Positions 48,601 to 62,162 of a stretch of DNA of 64,000 nt are shown here, piece after piece. Below the pieces are notes generated by a model, which saw only the letters and a list, made by a program, of their open reading frames with translations, was not told where the DNA came from and did not search any database. The stretch covers positions 20,911,918 to 20,975,917 of the forward strand of contig NC_090130.1 in NCBI RefSeq assembly GCF_040581485.1, in the 5' to 3' direction. Position 1 is the stretch's first letter; every line of letters starts with the position of its first letter. The DNA is from Linepithema humile. Its lineage: Eukaryota > Arthropoda > Insecta > Hymenoptera > Formicidae. Position numbers and translations under genes: made by a program.

Positions 48601-51600
48601 TATTCTCCGTGCCGCTGTAATTTCTTAGCGCAGCTTACGCGGTATGAAATATGTCACTTTTTTAACTTCCGATAAATACGTACTAGCGGTGGATAAAAAA
48701 TTGCGGCTCGGGGAAATATTTCAAATTAAATGAAGTATGTATCAGCCATTTGTAATCCTTATAAAATGTTTACATAACAGATTAGTGCTCGCTGTTCTCG
48801 AGAAGAGTATACCTTAAAAATATTTTTCAAAAAGATGAGTGAGGTATATATTTTCAGAGATCCCGTTTCCACTAATTCCTATATAACGGATGTGTCGTTC
48901 GAGATTGTGTCCTAAGTGTGTGAATGTATGGGTCAACTAAATTTCGGTGGACAGATAACGTTCGTGTGGAGATTGTCTCCGATAAAGACTCTACTTTAGT
49001 ACTACATTTTCTTAACACTGTGAAAGGAAACAGATGTCAGAAACCTGTAGTTCTTTATTGTGCCTGATCGTAGACACATAGATGTGAATGTGGCAGTGAT
49101 GGCATAAGGATGCTCATTATAAGTGTACCGCCATTGGGAATTGATATTTCGACGATAAGCCAAAAATTATTAATTGATCAGTGGCAGAAATTGTTTTAAA
49201 AATTATCCGACGGGAGCGCTGGCTCAATTATTACTTTTATCATTACGAAATTCTTTGTCCGACGGGGCTCGCGCCACGGAATATTAATTTAATTAACGAA
49301 TAAAAACATTGCCGTTAAAAATGTTTTATATCGGCAGAAATAACGGCTTTACCTCAGGAATAATTAGCCACGAATGATTCCCAATAGCGAGACACTTAAA
49401 ATAACTTATGTAAGCGAATCCTTTTATCCTCCTTCTACCTTCCGAAAATTTATTATCACCGACAAAGCCTATTAATACTTCTACGTTTGATTTATCGGCA
49501 TTAATACGCAATGGAGCTTTCTACATAATGGAGTTTCTATTGATCATGACTATTTAAGAACGCTTTATTATTTATTTTTCCTACTAATTAACTAATTTTC
49601 TTACGTATTATCTCTATTCATCCGAATAATACAGTGCTAATTGATATATGAGGATATCATCGGCACACATTAAATAAACATATAGCGTAATACTTAAGCT
49701 GAAGTCATAAAATGAAATTGCAATAAAACATAGTGGTTAAAGCCTGCACACAAGCGTTTTATATATGTTTCACAATAACACAAGAATAATGGTTTTCATA
49801 TACATGTGTGTGTATATACATATATATATTTTTCAGATCTAGAAAGACCCATCCTGGTGCTGTAGTACACTTGAGTGATAATCCTTTAGATTTGAGCAAG
49901 GTACGCGCGTTTTTGAGTACGTTTTTTTTGCATTATTATTCCATCCTTATCATAATTTCATGATTGACATTATCCGATTTTTATCGCGACGCATAAAAAG
50001 AGAAAAAGAATCACGCGACAACGGCGTTTATTTAATATTTTTTACAGACTTGGATTAATACTTGTCTAGATCCAAGCAAATAAGTGCAAGGGTGTGCTTG
50101 CATGTTGTATGTGTGCATGCGTGCATGCTATCACTGTTGTGTATAAAAACGAATCGAAAACGCCTATTTCATTGAAAAAGAAAAGGAGGAAGTCCATATT
50201 ATTTGGCACTCTGAAACGTTTACGGTCATAGCCGATGTCATGTCTAGTAAAGACGGATATTTAAATTCGTTTTACAAGTCAATGAAAATAATCATATATC
50301 GTGATCATGATCACTCATCTTTTTACACATTTTATATGAGTTCATTGTTAGTACAACAACGGAATTTCTGTCGCAAATCTTATGCAATTATACCTTGTAT
50401 TTCTCTACTAACTGTGAAGTCATGAGTGTGTGACGAGTGTTTGAGTGCTCGGGTTGCGCTTGCAACCTCTCTGTGTCTTTGATGTTAATGTCTTAAATTT
50501 AATACTATATGTAATATCGTATAATCCCTGTGAAGGAAACGTACACGTTTGTATATTTTGATTACGACGGAGATGTTGTTTGTCGTAGAAAATAGCTTTT
50601 CAAACTGGTATAGATAAACAAATTATTAAGGATGGTGAATAATTTGATTTCCAATCGATATCTGTCAGTTGTATTTATTTCCTTGTCACTACGTGCGTGT
50701 CACAACAAAACGTCGTTTTAACATATCACCTTTAAAGAGTGATTACCAAGTTGAGAAATATGATTATGAAACTGCGATTTTTATCACTTTTTACGAGTAC
50801 TTTTTACGAGCGGTGAGAAATATAATTAACTTACATTGTATATTTTGCAGATCTTGTGTGTAGAAATTTTTTTGACCGCGCGGTATAACACGATTTATCT
50901 CTTTAATTAACTTTGTCTTTGATTACAAGAGTCTTCCATTCCATTCGTCTTTTTTCAGCAGCCATTAATCAATATCATGAGCAATCATCGTATATCTCTG
51001 AGTTTTATATGTGCCCTTCGCACAAGTCTCGTAGAACGCATTTTATTCTCACTACATTTTTATATGTAACATCTCTATGTATACGTTAAATGCATTGTCG
51101 TGATAACAGAATCGAGAGACATTGTAAAAGAATACATTTTGTCACCTATATATATACATATATATACGTATATATATATATCCACGTTTCTTGTTTCAAG
51201 GAAATATGTTTGTATAATAGTATGTGCACTTCATACGCGCGGATGCTTTGTTTTCAGATGCTTATAGGATATGCGACAGGGCAGATTGTTCTATGGGATT
51301 TAAAAACTAAAAATGCCGACTACAGATGTCAAACGGATGACCCGTTGAAATCGATAACATGGCACCACGAAGGTAAACAATTTATGTGCAGTCACACGGA
51401 CGGTTCTCTTTCGACTTGGACTGTTCGGCAGTTGAAGCCAACAAACGTGACATATCCGCATGGTGAGATGCAGTTTAATGATGAATACGATTCTACTATC
51501 GATGGTATAATCCAGAAAAATTTTATGCCAATATTTTTTTTATAGCAAAATCCACTAAAGACGGAGAACCTGAACCTTGTAAACCCATTCAAAAAGTAGA

Positions 51601-54600
51601 GTGGAAATTGTCGAGATCAGGGTAAAAATATATAAAATATTATTTATTTAACGATCACAGAATTAAGTTAATCATTAGATAATCGCTAATCTCGAATAAT
51701 GTACATGTTGAATGTAAATTTTCATCAGGGAAGCGTATGTGATATTTTCTGGTGGATTAGCATATGACACTACTGGGAGAACACCCAGCATTACCGTGAT
51801 ACATGGAAAAACTACCACGGTGCTCGAAATGGAACATAATGTTATAGACTTTGTAACGCTGTGTGATAGTCCATGGGCTAGTGGTACAGTACAACATGTT
51901 TCTTTCATGATTCTTCAATGAAATATTACTCTTTTTCTTTCCAACAAGTTCTTTCAACTGCGATAAATGTTTTTCGATATGTGAATATTATCAGTATATC
52001 ATAATTATTGTTATTAGTAGCTGAAGACACTGACAATTGTGTGTAATCAGTATCATTTATTATTATTCTTTTTTTTTCTTCAGATTTTCAAGATCCTTAC
52101 GCTGTTGTTGTTCTACTACAAAATGACCTGGTTGTGATAGATTTGTTAACTTCTGGATTCCCGTGTTTTGAGAATCCGTACCCTATGGATATTCACGAAT
52201 CACCCGTGACATGTTGCTCGTACTTCGCGGATTGTCCTTCGGATCTAGTACCTGCGTTTTATTCCGTTGGATCGAAGTCGCAGAAGAAAACCGGCTTCAG
52301 CGAGAAAGAATGGCCTATTTCCGGTGGAGAATGGAGTTCTAGTTCTAGCAGTTATAACGAGATTATTCTTACTGGGTAATATCATCAGAGATACAATTTT
52401 ACATTAATGAATAACGAGCTTGTCTCGTCGGCCACGTAATAGCGTGCTTTCGGTAAACACGTTATCGCTCGTGTCCATCGTATGTGTATATATTATCATC
52501 TATCACAAGTTGAGTAATCAATAAGTTCCTTAAATTTCTATGGATATATGTATGTTGTTCGCAGACATGCCGACGGCAGTATAAAGTTTTGGGACGCTTC
52601 TGCGGGAACATTACAAGTCCTTTACAAACTAAAGACGGCGAAACTTTTTGAAAAAACTAGAACGCGTAGTATAGATTCCGAGGAAGACCCGTTAGCGATT
52701 CAACTTATCTTCCTTTGTCCTGAAAGTCGGAAATTAGCTATTGCGGGAAGTGGCAAGCACGTTGTGTTGTTTAAATTTAAGAAGGTTGAGAGTATGTCCG
52801 AAGTAGTGGTAAGTAATCTACTTGCTTATGATGCACTTTTAATACACCGCTTGAACCTACCATCATTTATCAAGTAAACTTGTTATAATCAGACGACAAA
52901 AATGGATGTATACTTTTTTCCTTATTTAAATATTGCAAACCGCATTATTTAAATAAAAAAGATCTATTTTTGTCACATTGATCTTAGGTGAAAATAAAAT
53001 ATTCCTTTTTCTACCTTGCAGACTTTGGAAATATGCTTATCGGCGGATCCTGGGAGAGAAGGGGACAATTCACCGGATCGCGAATCTCCGGCAACCGGCA
53101 ACATCGTGGAGTCGAAGATTACGGAATTCAATCATCCCCTCAAAGTCAAGACGGGTTTGCAGAAAAGGGCTGCCGGTTTTCAAGCAACATTGATCTGTTT
53201 GACGACAGCACCTAGCGGAGAGCAACCGGAGAATATAACATCCCTTAGTTTAAATTCCTCATACGGCCTGTGAGTATAAAGTATAATGCGTATAACTGCA
53301 TCAGTCAGTTGTTACTCGTATGACTTCATAATCGAATTAATATTATAACGCACGCAAGTTTTGCAAATTTCTAAAAGTGTCATTGTACGACGTAAAAAAA
53401 TTATGCGATATGATATTTTAATGTATTAGATTGGCCTACGGAAACGAATCGGGGTTAGTGATAGTGGATATCGTGCAGAAGATTTCTTTAATCGTGTTAA
53501 ATACCAGTGACCTTGGAGGTGGTTCTGATCCTTATCAACGCGTCTTACGGAGTCCTAAACGACAGGACGAGAAACGAGAAAACGAAGACAAAGCAAGAAG
53601 TCCAAGCACAGACCAGGTAAAATACACTTCTTTTTCTATTAGAATAACGTACATTTTGAGTTTCCCATTGTCTACCCCTTAATTTCGTTTAGAAAGACCT
53701 CTTAGAATTTTTTACATCTTGAGCGTCTTGCATTCTGCTTTCTCTGAGTGCCAACATTATTCTTCACTGCATGATTATAAAATGTCTACATAATTTAATT
53801 CCTACGGTTATGCAAGAGAATCACGTTTATACAAAGAATATCATGGTTTAAAGTTTCATGATTTAATAGAATATTCTATTTTCAACTTTGTAAATATAAA
53901 TTACTTCTCTGATGATATTTTTTTGAAAAAAATAGTCATAATATGATACGCGCGCGCACGTACACGCACACATATTCGTGTGAGCGTGCGCGAGAACTAT
54001 TTGAACTTTATTTAATTGCACAGTACGGTTCATTGCACATCATGTTTCTCAATATTGACAAAAAGTAGACCTAAAAACTTTAGTAATTTACTATCACAAT
54101 TTTGCTTGAAAATCTTCCTGTAATTTGACTGAAAAATTTTTTCCATAATAATTTTTTACATATTGTAGCATAAACCGAAAAACACATAATCTCACTTTTC
54201 TTAAAAGAACATTTGAATATATCATAAAGAGAAATAAATGTTGGCAACAAAAAGGTAAAGTACCCCTCTAGCGGACACAATGTATTTCGTAATTAAAGGT
54301 AATGATCTTTTAATGAAAAATATTTCACCCAAACTCGAAATTATGCGATATTTTAGCAACCTTTGCTAAAAATAACGAAATTATTTTTTAATTAAAGACA
54401 GTGTTTGTCAAGCAACCACCCAATAGAAAATGTAGGATAACAAACCGTGTTCCGTCAAGTTTTAATCATATTCAAATACAAATGTAGTTTTAAAATGCGC
54501 TATCTAAAGTACAAATGCAATTTTGGGACAAGTTAATAGATCTAATATTCTCTTTAGCATGTGCAAATTAAGTTTTATATTTTAGCATATCATTTAATTA

Positions 54601-57600
54601 TATATTTTTTTATTATTGTGTGTCCATAACTAATAAACATTTTTCTGAGTATTTTAGATGTCGCTTGTTAAATTATTTACCTAGTTTGCATTTAAATTTG
54701 GATAGCAAGAAGGTATTACTCGCAATAGGACATTCAAGCTACTTTTATACTGAAAATATAATTATATGAAATACTAAATAGTTATATTTATATATGCTTA
54801 GAGAATTTTTAGATGTAATATTCTTCCCATGTATTATAGTGAGCAAATTACATGCGGGACTTTTTTTAATTCTTTTATTTTTTCGAAAACTTTCATGTAT
54901 GACCCTTTGAGCAAAATTTTTAGTACAATAACAAAAATATTCAAATTGAACTCAATTTTCGAAACAAGTATAACAATTATCAAATGACAAATATCATTTT
55001 TAAATATATATTTGAAATATCAGAAGTGTTATATTTTAGGAAGAATAATTCGTATTTTTATTTTTGTTTACGAAGATGAACGATCTTCTGTTTAATAATC
55101 GATTCGGACGAAGCAAAATTTTGACTTATTAAATTTGACAAAAATATTTTTGAAGAAATTCATTATATAACATTTTTCAACTGTGAAAAATGTTTTTACA
55201 TCGGCAACTACTGGTCAAACTTGTCATTTTCCACGTGCCAAAATATTTTTTATAAATTATACCGATATAAATTTTTTTCTTATTTTTTAATCAATTATTG
55301 TTATGGTAAAGTGAAAACCTTAACAAAATATAAGTGAATGTACATATATAATTCTAGATACTAAGATAATAAAAAATCGTTTATATTATATTTTATCATA
55401 AAAACAATTTTTGTTATTAATTTTATCTTAATTAAATCTCTTATCTTTATCTCAATTAAAAACTCGCTATGATATATGCATAACAAATGTTTAAAATACT
55501 TTTGCTTTCTTATATAACTTTACGTATAAAAGACTAGTGATCTTTTTCGTTGTACTTACATATACTTTGCATTTAATGTTTAGCTAACTACTATGTGTCT
55601 ACCATTGAAGCAAGTAAGATCAAATATATTTCTGTTGAAAAAAAATTGTTTTTTTGTGTTGTGCAATGTTGCTCTGTTAAGAATATTAATCTTATTTATA
55701 TATTATTTGAGTGGGTAGCAAAATCGAGATAGTACAGTTCGATAGTACATTCGGTTTTTATCTGTAATTAGACGATAACATATGTTAAATGTAGTAATTG
55801 AGTACAAATGGATAAATGAAGGAGTAGAAAACAGTATAGAAAATCAGTATTAGAAACATTAGTCACTCAATACATGTCAAAAACAACAATGTTTCTCACA
55901 TAAACGTTTGATGGGATCTGTGCATGTGCATAGATTTGATACGAAAAATGTAAATGCAAGACACATTTCATAAAAATAATATGATGTGTTATGTTATAAC
56001 AATGACTTCATAAATAATTACTTCGAAAACCAAATATTTTTTTTAAATATGATACATATACATATGTATATATGTTATTAGTGATAAATTTACGATATTG
56101 TCTGTAATTTTTTTATAACAACATATATAATTAGAATATATTAATATATACAGTAATGCATGAGAGAAATAAACGTGCAAGATAAATCTTATATAAAATA
56201 ATTGCAATGCCTAGGTAATTTTGTGTACTACTTACATACTGTGTATTATAGGACAGAAAATTGTCAAGTATTTTGGCAAATCTCGAGTTTGAGATGCCAT
56301 TGAAATAAGCTTCATCTGTCAAGTATTTGAAAAGTCATGCTTGAGAATGATAGGAAAGGTTAAAGTATAAAATCTTTTTGCTGTTTTATATATGGGCGCT
56401 CTACGTAATTTAATTCGTAGTAGTTGAAAATTGATTTGTATCTGTTATATTATGGTAATTTAGTAAAAGAATTAAAATTGTATTTGTCATATTTATCTTA
56501 ACGTAACAGTTGATCGATGGTGTAGCATTGTATTAGAAACCAGAGAGAAAACGAAGTATTTGTCACTGTAGACAATATATAATGATATCTTTACGTGTGA
56601 GATAAATATTTTTAGTGCACTGTAATCGTTTAGTAAACAAAATGTGTGTATGTAATAATAATTATGACATGTTTCAGCTACGTATGTACATCACATCAGT
56701 AAATGTCAGCATTGCTCAAATATTGATGAAAATTCTAACAGGTGATTAGATACATCCATATGCAAATGTTGCGAGTAAAATAGAATATCTAGCAATGTTT
56801 TCTTTTCTGACTAAAAAAAAAAAAAAACGTAATAACTTTTACATTTCAATTGGAAATTTCTAAAAGTCTATAAAATCACTTTCAATTTACAGTGTAATTA
56901 TATAATAAAATTTAAAAAGTTTGCTAGTAAACAACGAGCTAAATATATTTGTGTTGAATCGAATTCGGACTTTGAGATTGGATCAAAATTAAATTGTTGT
57001 ACATTTTGTTTGATGGTCTAGAATTTTGTGAGTATTAGATTGTGACAACTCCCGCCTTACAATTAGTTGTAAAAGTAAATTTGTCGAATTTTTTTAATTT
57101 TTTTTTTTTTTTGTTAAATAATTAGACAATTTTTGTATATCTGTCTACATGCTTGTCCTACCTTTATCAGCGCCTAGTACTGCCATTTTACTGATGTAAT
57201 GCGTATATTACATACAACATTGTCATCTATAACTTTTCATTTATGTTTAAAACAAATCGAGTGAGAATTATTATCAAACAAGTGACATACAACTGTTCGC
57301 AGAGCTATTTTACGAAGCCAGTAACCAGTTATCTTCCAGCAATATTCACACACGTGTATTCGCATGCTTAGTAAATATAAATGTTAGTATATAAATATAT
57401 ATATATTATATTATCAATGTAATTCTGTTGACTCTTTTTGCTTATTTTACACGAACATGTAGATAAGATTTATAACTTGACCAGTTGTACAGATATGAAA
57501 TGTCTACGTAAGCTACTGATAAGCTGGTTTTATATTCTTTATCATAATTTATTTTTCCAGAGATTTATAATATCGCCGAGTCAATATTTACTATTTTATA

Positions 57601-59708
57601 CTGTTCTGCTATCAAGAAAACTGTAGACTTCTCTGTATATAATTCTCTACAAACAAGGATTGTAACTCTCATATATGCATAAAGGTGTCAGCGATTAACC
57701 GTACTTTTTTCGTTTATGAATGATATCAAACGTAATAACAATATGCAGTATTTCTCCAGTTGAGTATTTTGCGTGTGTGTGTACATATATATATCTACTC
57801 TACTAACATTTTAATCAAGTCGTTTTAATAATCCATTATTCATAAATTATAAATATAGTGGGAAGAAATGCTGCAATTCTGAGATACTCTCTTTAACATG
57901 GCAAATAATCGTTAAAATAGTCTTCATTTGCACAACAATATATTACAATATTCCACTGATTAACGATGTATCGTAAATAGGAAGGCCGACGTTTCTACGA
58001 GCATCTTAGGCATTTGATTTACAGGCAGACAGATTTATTCATATTGAAAAAAAAAAAAAAAAAAATTATAATTATTGTCCTGTCTGCACTCTTCAGTATG
58101 AGATTTTCACGAGCCTGGGAAGTGACAAGTGACCACGTGTTTGCTTTCAGTTTGAATTTCGCTTCTTCATAGGCATGTTTCCACTTCACGCGTTTACAAG
58201 ACACGGCAGATTATGTAACAGCACGATAATAGGGGATTAGTCTACACCACTATTTTAGTGGACACTTACGGAACACGAGCGCGAAAATGACATAAAAACA
58301 TTTTTAGAGTACACCTGTTCTTAGACTTAGGTCATCTCTTTTCATCCTGCGAACTGACTGATTGTGCAAAGCCCAACATCTTAAATTCGTCAGAGTCAAC
58401 GAGAATCCGCGTTGGAATCCGAGCCGGTAGTTGCAAGGATAGCGGATTCGAATCAACAAGTACAGCAGCAAACGTGTCCCCGCAATGAAAGTCAGACCGG
58501 AAACAGTAGCGATAAATCGAGCGCGGAGGAATCCACGAGCGAACCAAATAAAGCGGGACAGCTTCCTAACGGCGACGAGTGTCAGAAAAGTCAAGGTTGG
58601 AAGGGATTTAGCCTCAAGAGACAACTAAGCAAGGTTGATCTGAAGATCAAAAATACTTTTACACCGTCCTTGGTGTCTTCGCAGAATGGGGTACTTGTAT
58701 GCTTTTTAATACGTGCTTTACTTATCGTTTCTTTATGTCATAAAAAAAAAAAAAAATCATTAAACTCTTTTTACTTCTTCATCCTCGCGGAATATTTAAA
58801 TTGTTTCATAGCATTTTACGTTTCAAGGCGTTTCTAAGCTTATTAATTTATATGCACCTTAATTTGCATATAAATTAGCTTTACCGACATTCTTACTTTT
58901 CTCTGCGTCGTTTATAGTATGTACATATTCTTACGAACGTAATGTAACAAAGACAATGCCTTCCTTTCCTTTGTTTGCCAATTATAGGAAGGAAACATTG
59001 AAACTTACGTCAGTATCAGTAGTACTTGAATTTAAAAAGAGTATCTTTTGTGTGCAGAAATTGGCTTTGAACGCTTATATATATATATATACATGGAAAA
59101 CCGCTTTCCGTGATTAGTAGCAGCGTGTGCTTCTTTTTCGTAAATCTAATATCGTCTTACAATATGTACGTCTTTATGTTTCCGAAAGAGCTCGTCATCG
59201 GGGCTCATGCAAGTACCCCAATGTCAGCAGGTAAGCGGCGATGCTGGCAGTCAAAAGTCTTCCACATTTTACTGCAATATCAGCGAAACAGCCAGCACGA
59301 GTCGTTCGCTCTCGCCGGTCGAAAGCGTTGACTCTGAATCCTCACTGTCGCCGGATAATCAGTCTTCGGGATGCGAAAGCCCCCAGATCCCGGACGATAG
59401 GAAACGAGAGATCCAAGAGGCTAGAAGCCCGACGGAGAGCGAGAATGAGAAAACGACGATAAGCGACGAGAGTATCGGCGCGAAAACCGAGGCGGTGAGA
59501 CCGATGAATCTATCTCTACCCGAGCACGAAATAAAACCGCCGAGATTGAAGCGTATCGCCAAGATGAAACAAGCGAAGAGAGGAGAGGGCCGCTTGCTCT
59601 CGGTGCCGAATCTGAAATTTCCCAAAAACGAGCCGACCGTTTGTGACCTAAGATGCGAAGAGAGCGCTACCACCGAATCGTTCACCGGCAATCTTATAAG
59701 AAGATTCA
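39621..59708 (+). CDS. Tomosyn: Tomosyn (syntaxin-binding protein 5-like), 5' part
   Basis: Fourteen coding exons: 39621-39740, 46459-46556, 47499-47681, 47923-48057, 49837-49900, 51258-51462, 51546-51621, 51729-51883, 52084-52375, 52565-52808, 53022-53269, 53430-53616, 58394-58690, 59231-59708; about 927 residues, phases consistent. Tomosyn binds syntaxin and SNAP-25 and restrains SNARE-driven vesicle fusion at synapses. The start MKKFTIKGVLDGFR and HGFPHQPTALAFDP match the family. WD40 blades show in ADDTLHLWN (108-116), IVLWDLK (about 210-216) and HADGSIKFWD (444-453). The Lgl-like domain lies around KPIQKVEWKLSRSG and LAYDTTGR. Exons 13 and 14 are Ser-, Glu- and Lys-rich with little predicted fold, the hypervariable linker where vertebrate isoforms differ. 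The C-terminal part with the R-SNARE is outside the window. The first ATG at 39621 is preferred to the in-frame TTG upstream. Confidence 0.92.
39741..46458 (+). other. Tomosyn: Tomosyn intron 1
   Basis: A 6.7-kb intron without recognised genes. The first kilobases have moderate GC content, a (GA)n stretch lies at 44365-44402, and a CpG-rich patch (gcggcgctgagcaccccgcg and following) spans about 45280-45720 and could be an alternative promoter or enhancer. The open frame at 45494-45766 ends in a poly-T-encoded Phe run and is not convincing. Confidence 0.6.
48058..51257 (+). other. Tomosyn: Tomosyn introns 4 and 5 with the 64-bp exon 5 between
   Basis: Two introns (48058-49836 and 49901-51257) flank a very small exon, 49837-49900. 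Both are AT-rich. The second ends with a (TATATA) stretch near 51148-51180 upstream of the acceptor. No other gene or structured element was recognised. Confidence 0.7.
53617..58393 (+). other. Tomosyn: Tomosyn intron 12
   Basis: A 4.8-kb AT-rich intron that separates the Lgl-like part from the variable linker exons. It contains a CG/CA-alternating stretch at 53948-53992 and A or T tracts at 56812-56827, 57093-57113 and 58048-58065. No coding sequence with matching phase or recognised RNA gene was found. Confidence 0.65.
58691..59230 (+). other. Tomosyn: Tomosyn intron 13 with tandem NAGNAG acceptor
   Basis: A 540-bp intron that ends in gtcagcag, two adjacent acceptors in the same frame. Use of the upstream one adds a single Gln (exon start 59228 instead of 59231). 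Confidence 0.6.
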
Positions 59709-61949
59709 GTAAGTGTTTAAATTTAACGTAGAGAAAGCGTTATGTGTCGTCCGTGTGTCCTTAGAGAAATATATATATATACGTATATATATATATATTA
59801 CTTCGTTAGATTTTTCACGTTAAATGTGAATGTGTGCGTGTAATTAATCTTACTAACGATCGAAATTCTCCTCGATCGGGAAAGCGTGCGATTAACAATG
59901 AAACTGCATTTGTATCTGTGATTGAGAACATGTGGTGGGTGTAGACTAACCATAGAGAGAGCTCGGCTGGCCCTGAACGTGCTTCTGCCTCTTTTTTTTA
60001 ACACAAAGCCTAGGATGCTCTTAGATGCGTTCAAGATTATTTCCAGAGGAAACGTTAACACAATTCACATTAATTGCATCTCCGCCAACATTGGGTAAAT
60101 TATCTCAGTATATTAATAACTCACTCATCTCTAAGAGACTCATTCAGGCGCCAACATTTAACTTCATCTATTTTAAACTCAATTAAATTCAATAATTAGA
60201 ACAGAATGAAGTAAATATAAATTCTTTCTCTCTGAATTTCTATAGATAGTAAATTATTATCGAGTCACAAAATATTTCAAACTTACAGTTTGAGACTTTC
60301 TCAATTGCAGAGATCAATCAATATAATAATATTTAATTGTGTAAGAAATATAAAATAATTTTCTTTTTGTTACCCAATATTGGCTTTCATATACGACATA
60401 TCATCATCAAAGGTTTATGTGAAACAGTTAATATTTAGGTAACAATACTGAGCTTCTAATATTCATGTACTCTTGCAAGAAAACGAGATAACGAACTCTA
60501 AACATTATAAACGATATGAACAAAGATAAGAACGCTAGATTAGTCTTATGTAAACAGATAAGAACGAAAGATTAATTTTGTGTGAACAGAAAAGTATTAA
60601 ATGTTTTTTTCGAGTCTTTCGACATCTTATAGATCACATAAATCTAATAATATATTCATATACATAAAAGTGAATAAAATAGCTCGCAAATTTTTATAGT
60701 TATTAGAATTTTTTACTTATTGCATGTCAAATTTAATGCATATTGATGAAATAGCAGCATTATCATAATGCAATCTAAATATTGTTGATACATACTAGGT
60801 CACGGAAAAGAACGGTAGTAATTTTTTTTATGTTTAACGTGTATTTAAAGAGCATGTTTTACATATATTTTAATATGTCAGTGTGAAAATGACTTATACA
60901 AAATTATCACGTATGTTTATTTGTTTAATTGCATATTTATTTGATTCTGACATAATTTCCGATGTACCTAATACCGATAGACAAACAGAGGTGAATAATT
61001 TACGATTGTAGCTGTGTAAAACAAGGTTTTTGCAAGAACTTGATAGCGGAAGCATCGTAGAGATATCATCGATCGTGAGATTTACTAAAACGCAAAATAA
61101 TTGCTTGACGGATGTTTCTTGTAATGTAAACATTTATAGTTATGTGGAATAAGAGATTGCTGTGAAATCTGGTCACACGCAAGATGTAGAGTCTAATATA
61201 ATGGTCAGTCAATAAGTTCATCAATAATTACGATTACGCTCGTCCAAAGTGTGTCGACGTTTCTTCGATAATGAAGAAAAGGCCTTAACAATTAGAAGAG
61301 TGCAGACAATTCCCTGCTAGAGGACAATACAACGCGATGTATGCTGATAATTCTTTAAAATGCATTCCCGATTACGATCAGAGGGTGCCTATACATGCTC
61401 TTATAAGCTACAAATTTTCAAGTTTGCGTTTTATTATTTGAACGACAAAATCCATGATATGCAAGTTTCCGCTGTTCTTACTGTGAAAGCAAAAGCTACA
61501 ATTTTTTTTTTTTAAGATTATTGGGACAGGCTGTGAGACAAATTACGCAAACGGAAAGTATTGTGGCGCGAACGTCTCTGCGTTACATTGTATGTTCAAT
61601 TTACATCCACAAATATGGTGTTTCAGAAGAATACATTTTAAAGGATGTCAACGCTTCACTAAACTGCATCGACTGCCTTTTCTTAAAGCATTATCTTGCC
61701 GAACCATTAGTATGCTACTCATCCGTTCTGATGGTCGACAGGTCGGAAAAAAGCAGCCCGTACACTTAAGATCTCTAGTGTTCCCACCCCCTAGGTTATA
61801 CCAGTACTTGGAATGCATAGTAGATATTTGGAAAGTGCATCGCTCCCGTTTGGTCTTGGTATCCATTTGTGTCAACTTCGTTCCAAGTTATATACGTTTT
61901 GTTCCTTGTAAAAACATTGTTCTTTGCTCGCAAAATTTGGGAAATACCA

Positions 61950-62026
61950 CCCTCCCGCCCCCTCTCGCCCCGCAGGAATATCAACAGGAGTATAAACACG
62001 ACCCAACCCCCCAAACCCCCCCCCCC
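61950..62026 (-). other. C-rich block with G-quadruplex potential on the minus strand
   Basis: Read on the minus strand, 61950-61971 gives four G runs of 4, 5, 3 and 3 with loops of 5, 1 and 1. The stretch 62002-62026 gives G runs of 11, 6 and 3. This fits the standard quadruplex pattern; formation is not tested. It is surrounded by AT-rich intron. Confidence 0.6.
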
Positions 62027-62116
62027 TCTGTTCGCAACCCGGCGACAAGTCCTCCATAAATACACTTTAACACTGCAACACGAATTTGAAGAGATTCTAC
62101 TTTAACACTTTTTCAG

Positions 62117-62162
62117 GTTCAAATCAATTTTGCGGTCTTCCCCGACAGCAAGCTCGATTCAG
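62117..62162 (+). CDS. Tomosyn: Possible small alternative exon of tomosyn
   Basis: A 46-bp segment with a good acceptor (cactttttcag) and donor (AG|GTAAAA). Its phase fits the donor of exon 14 (phase 1) and it would encode about 15 residues, S-S-N-Q-F-C-G-L-P-R-Q-Q-A-R-F, then exit in phase 2. Its place in the hypervariable linker makes a small cassette exon plausible. There is no homology support visible from this window, so it may be chance. Confidence 0.35.
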
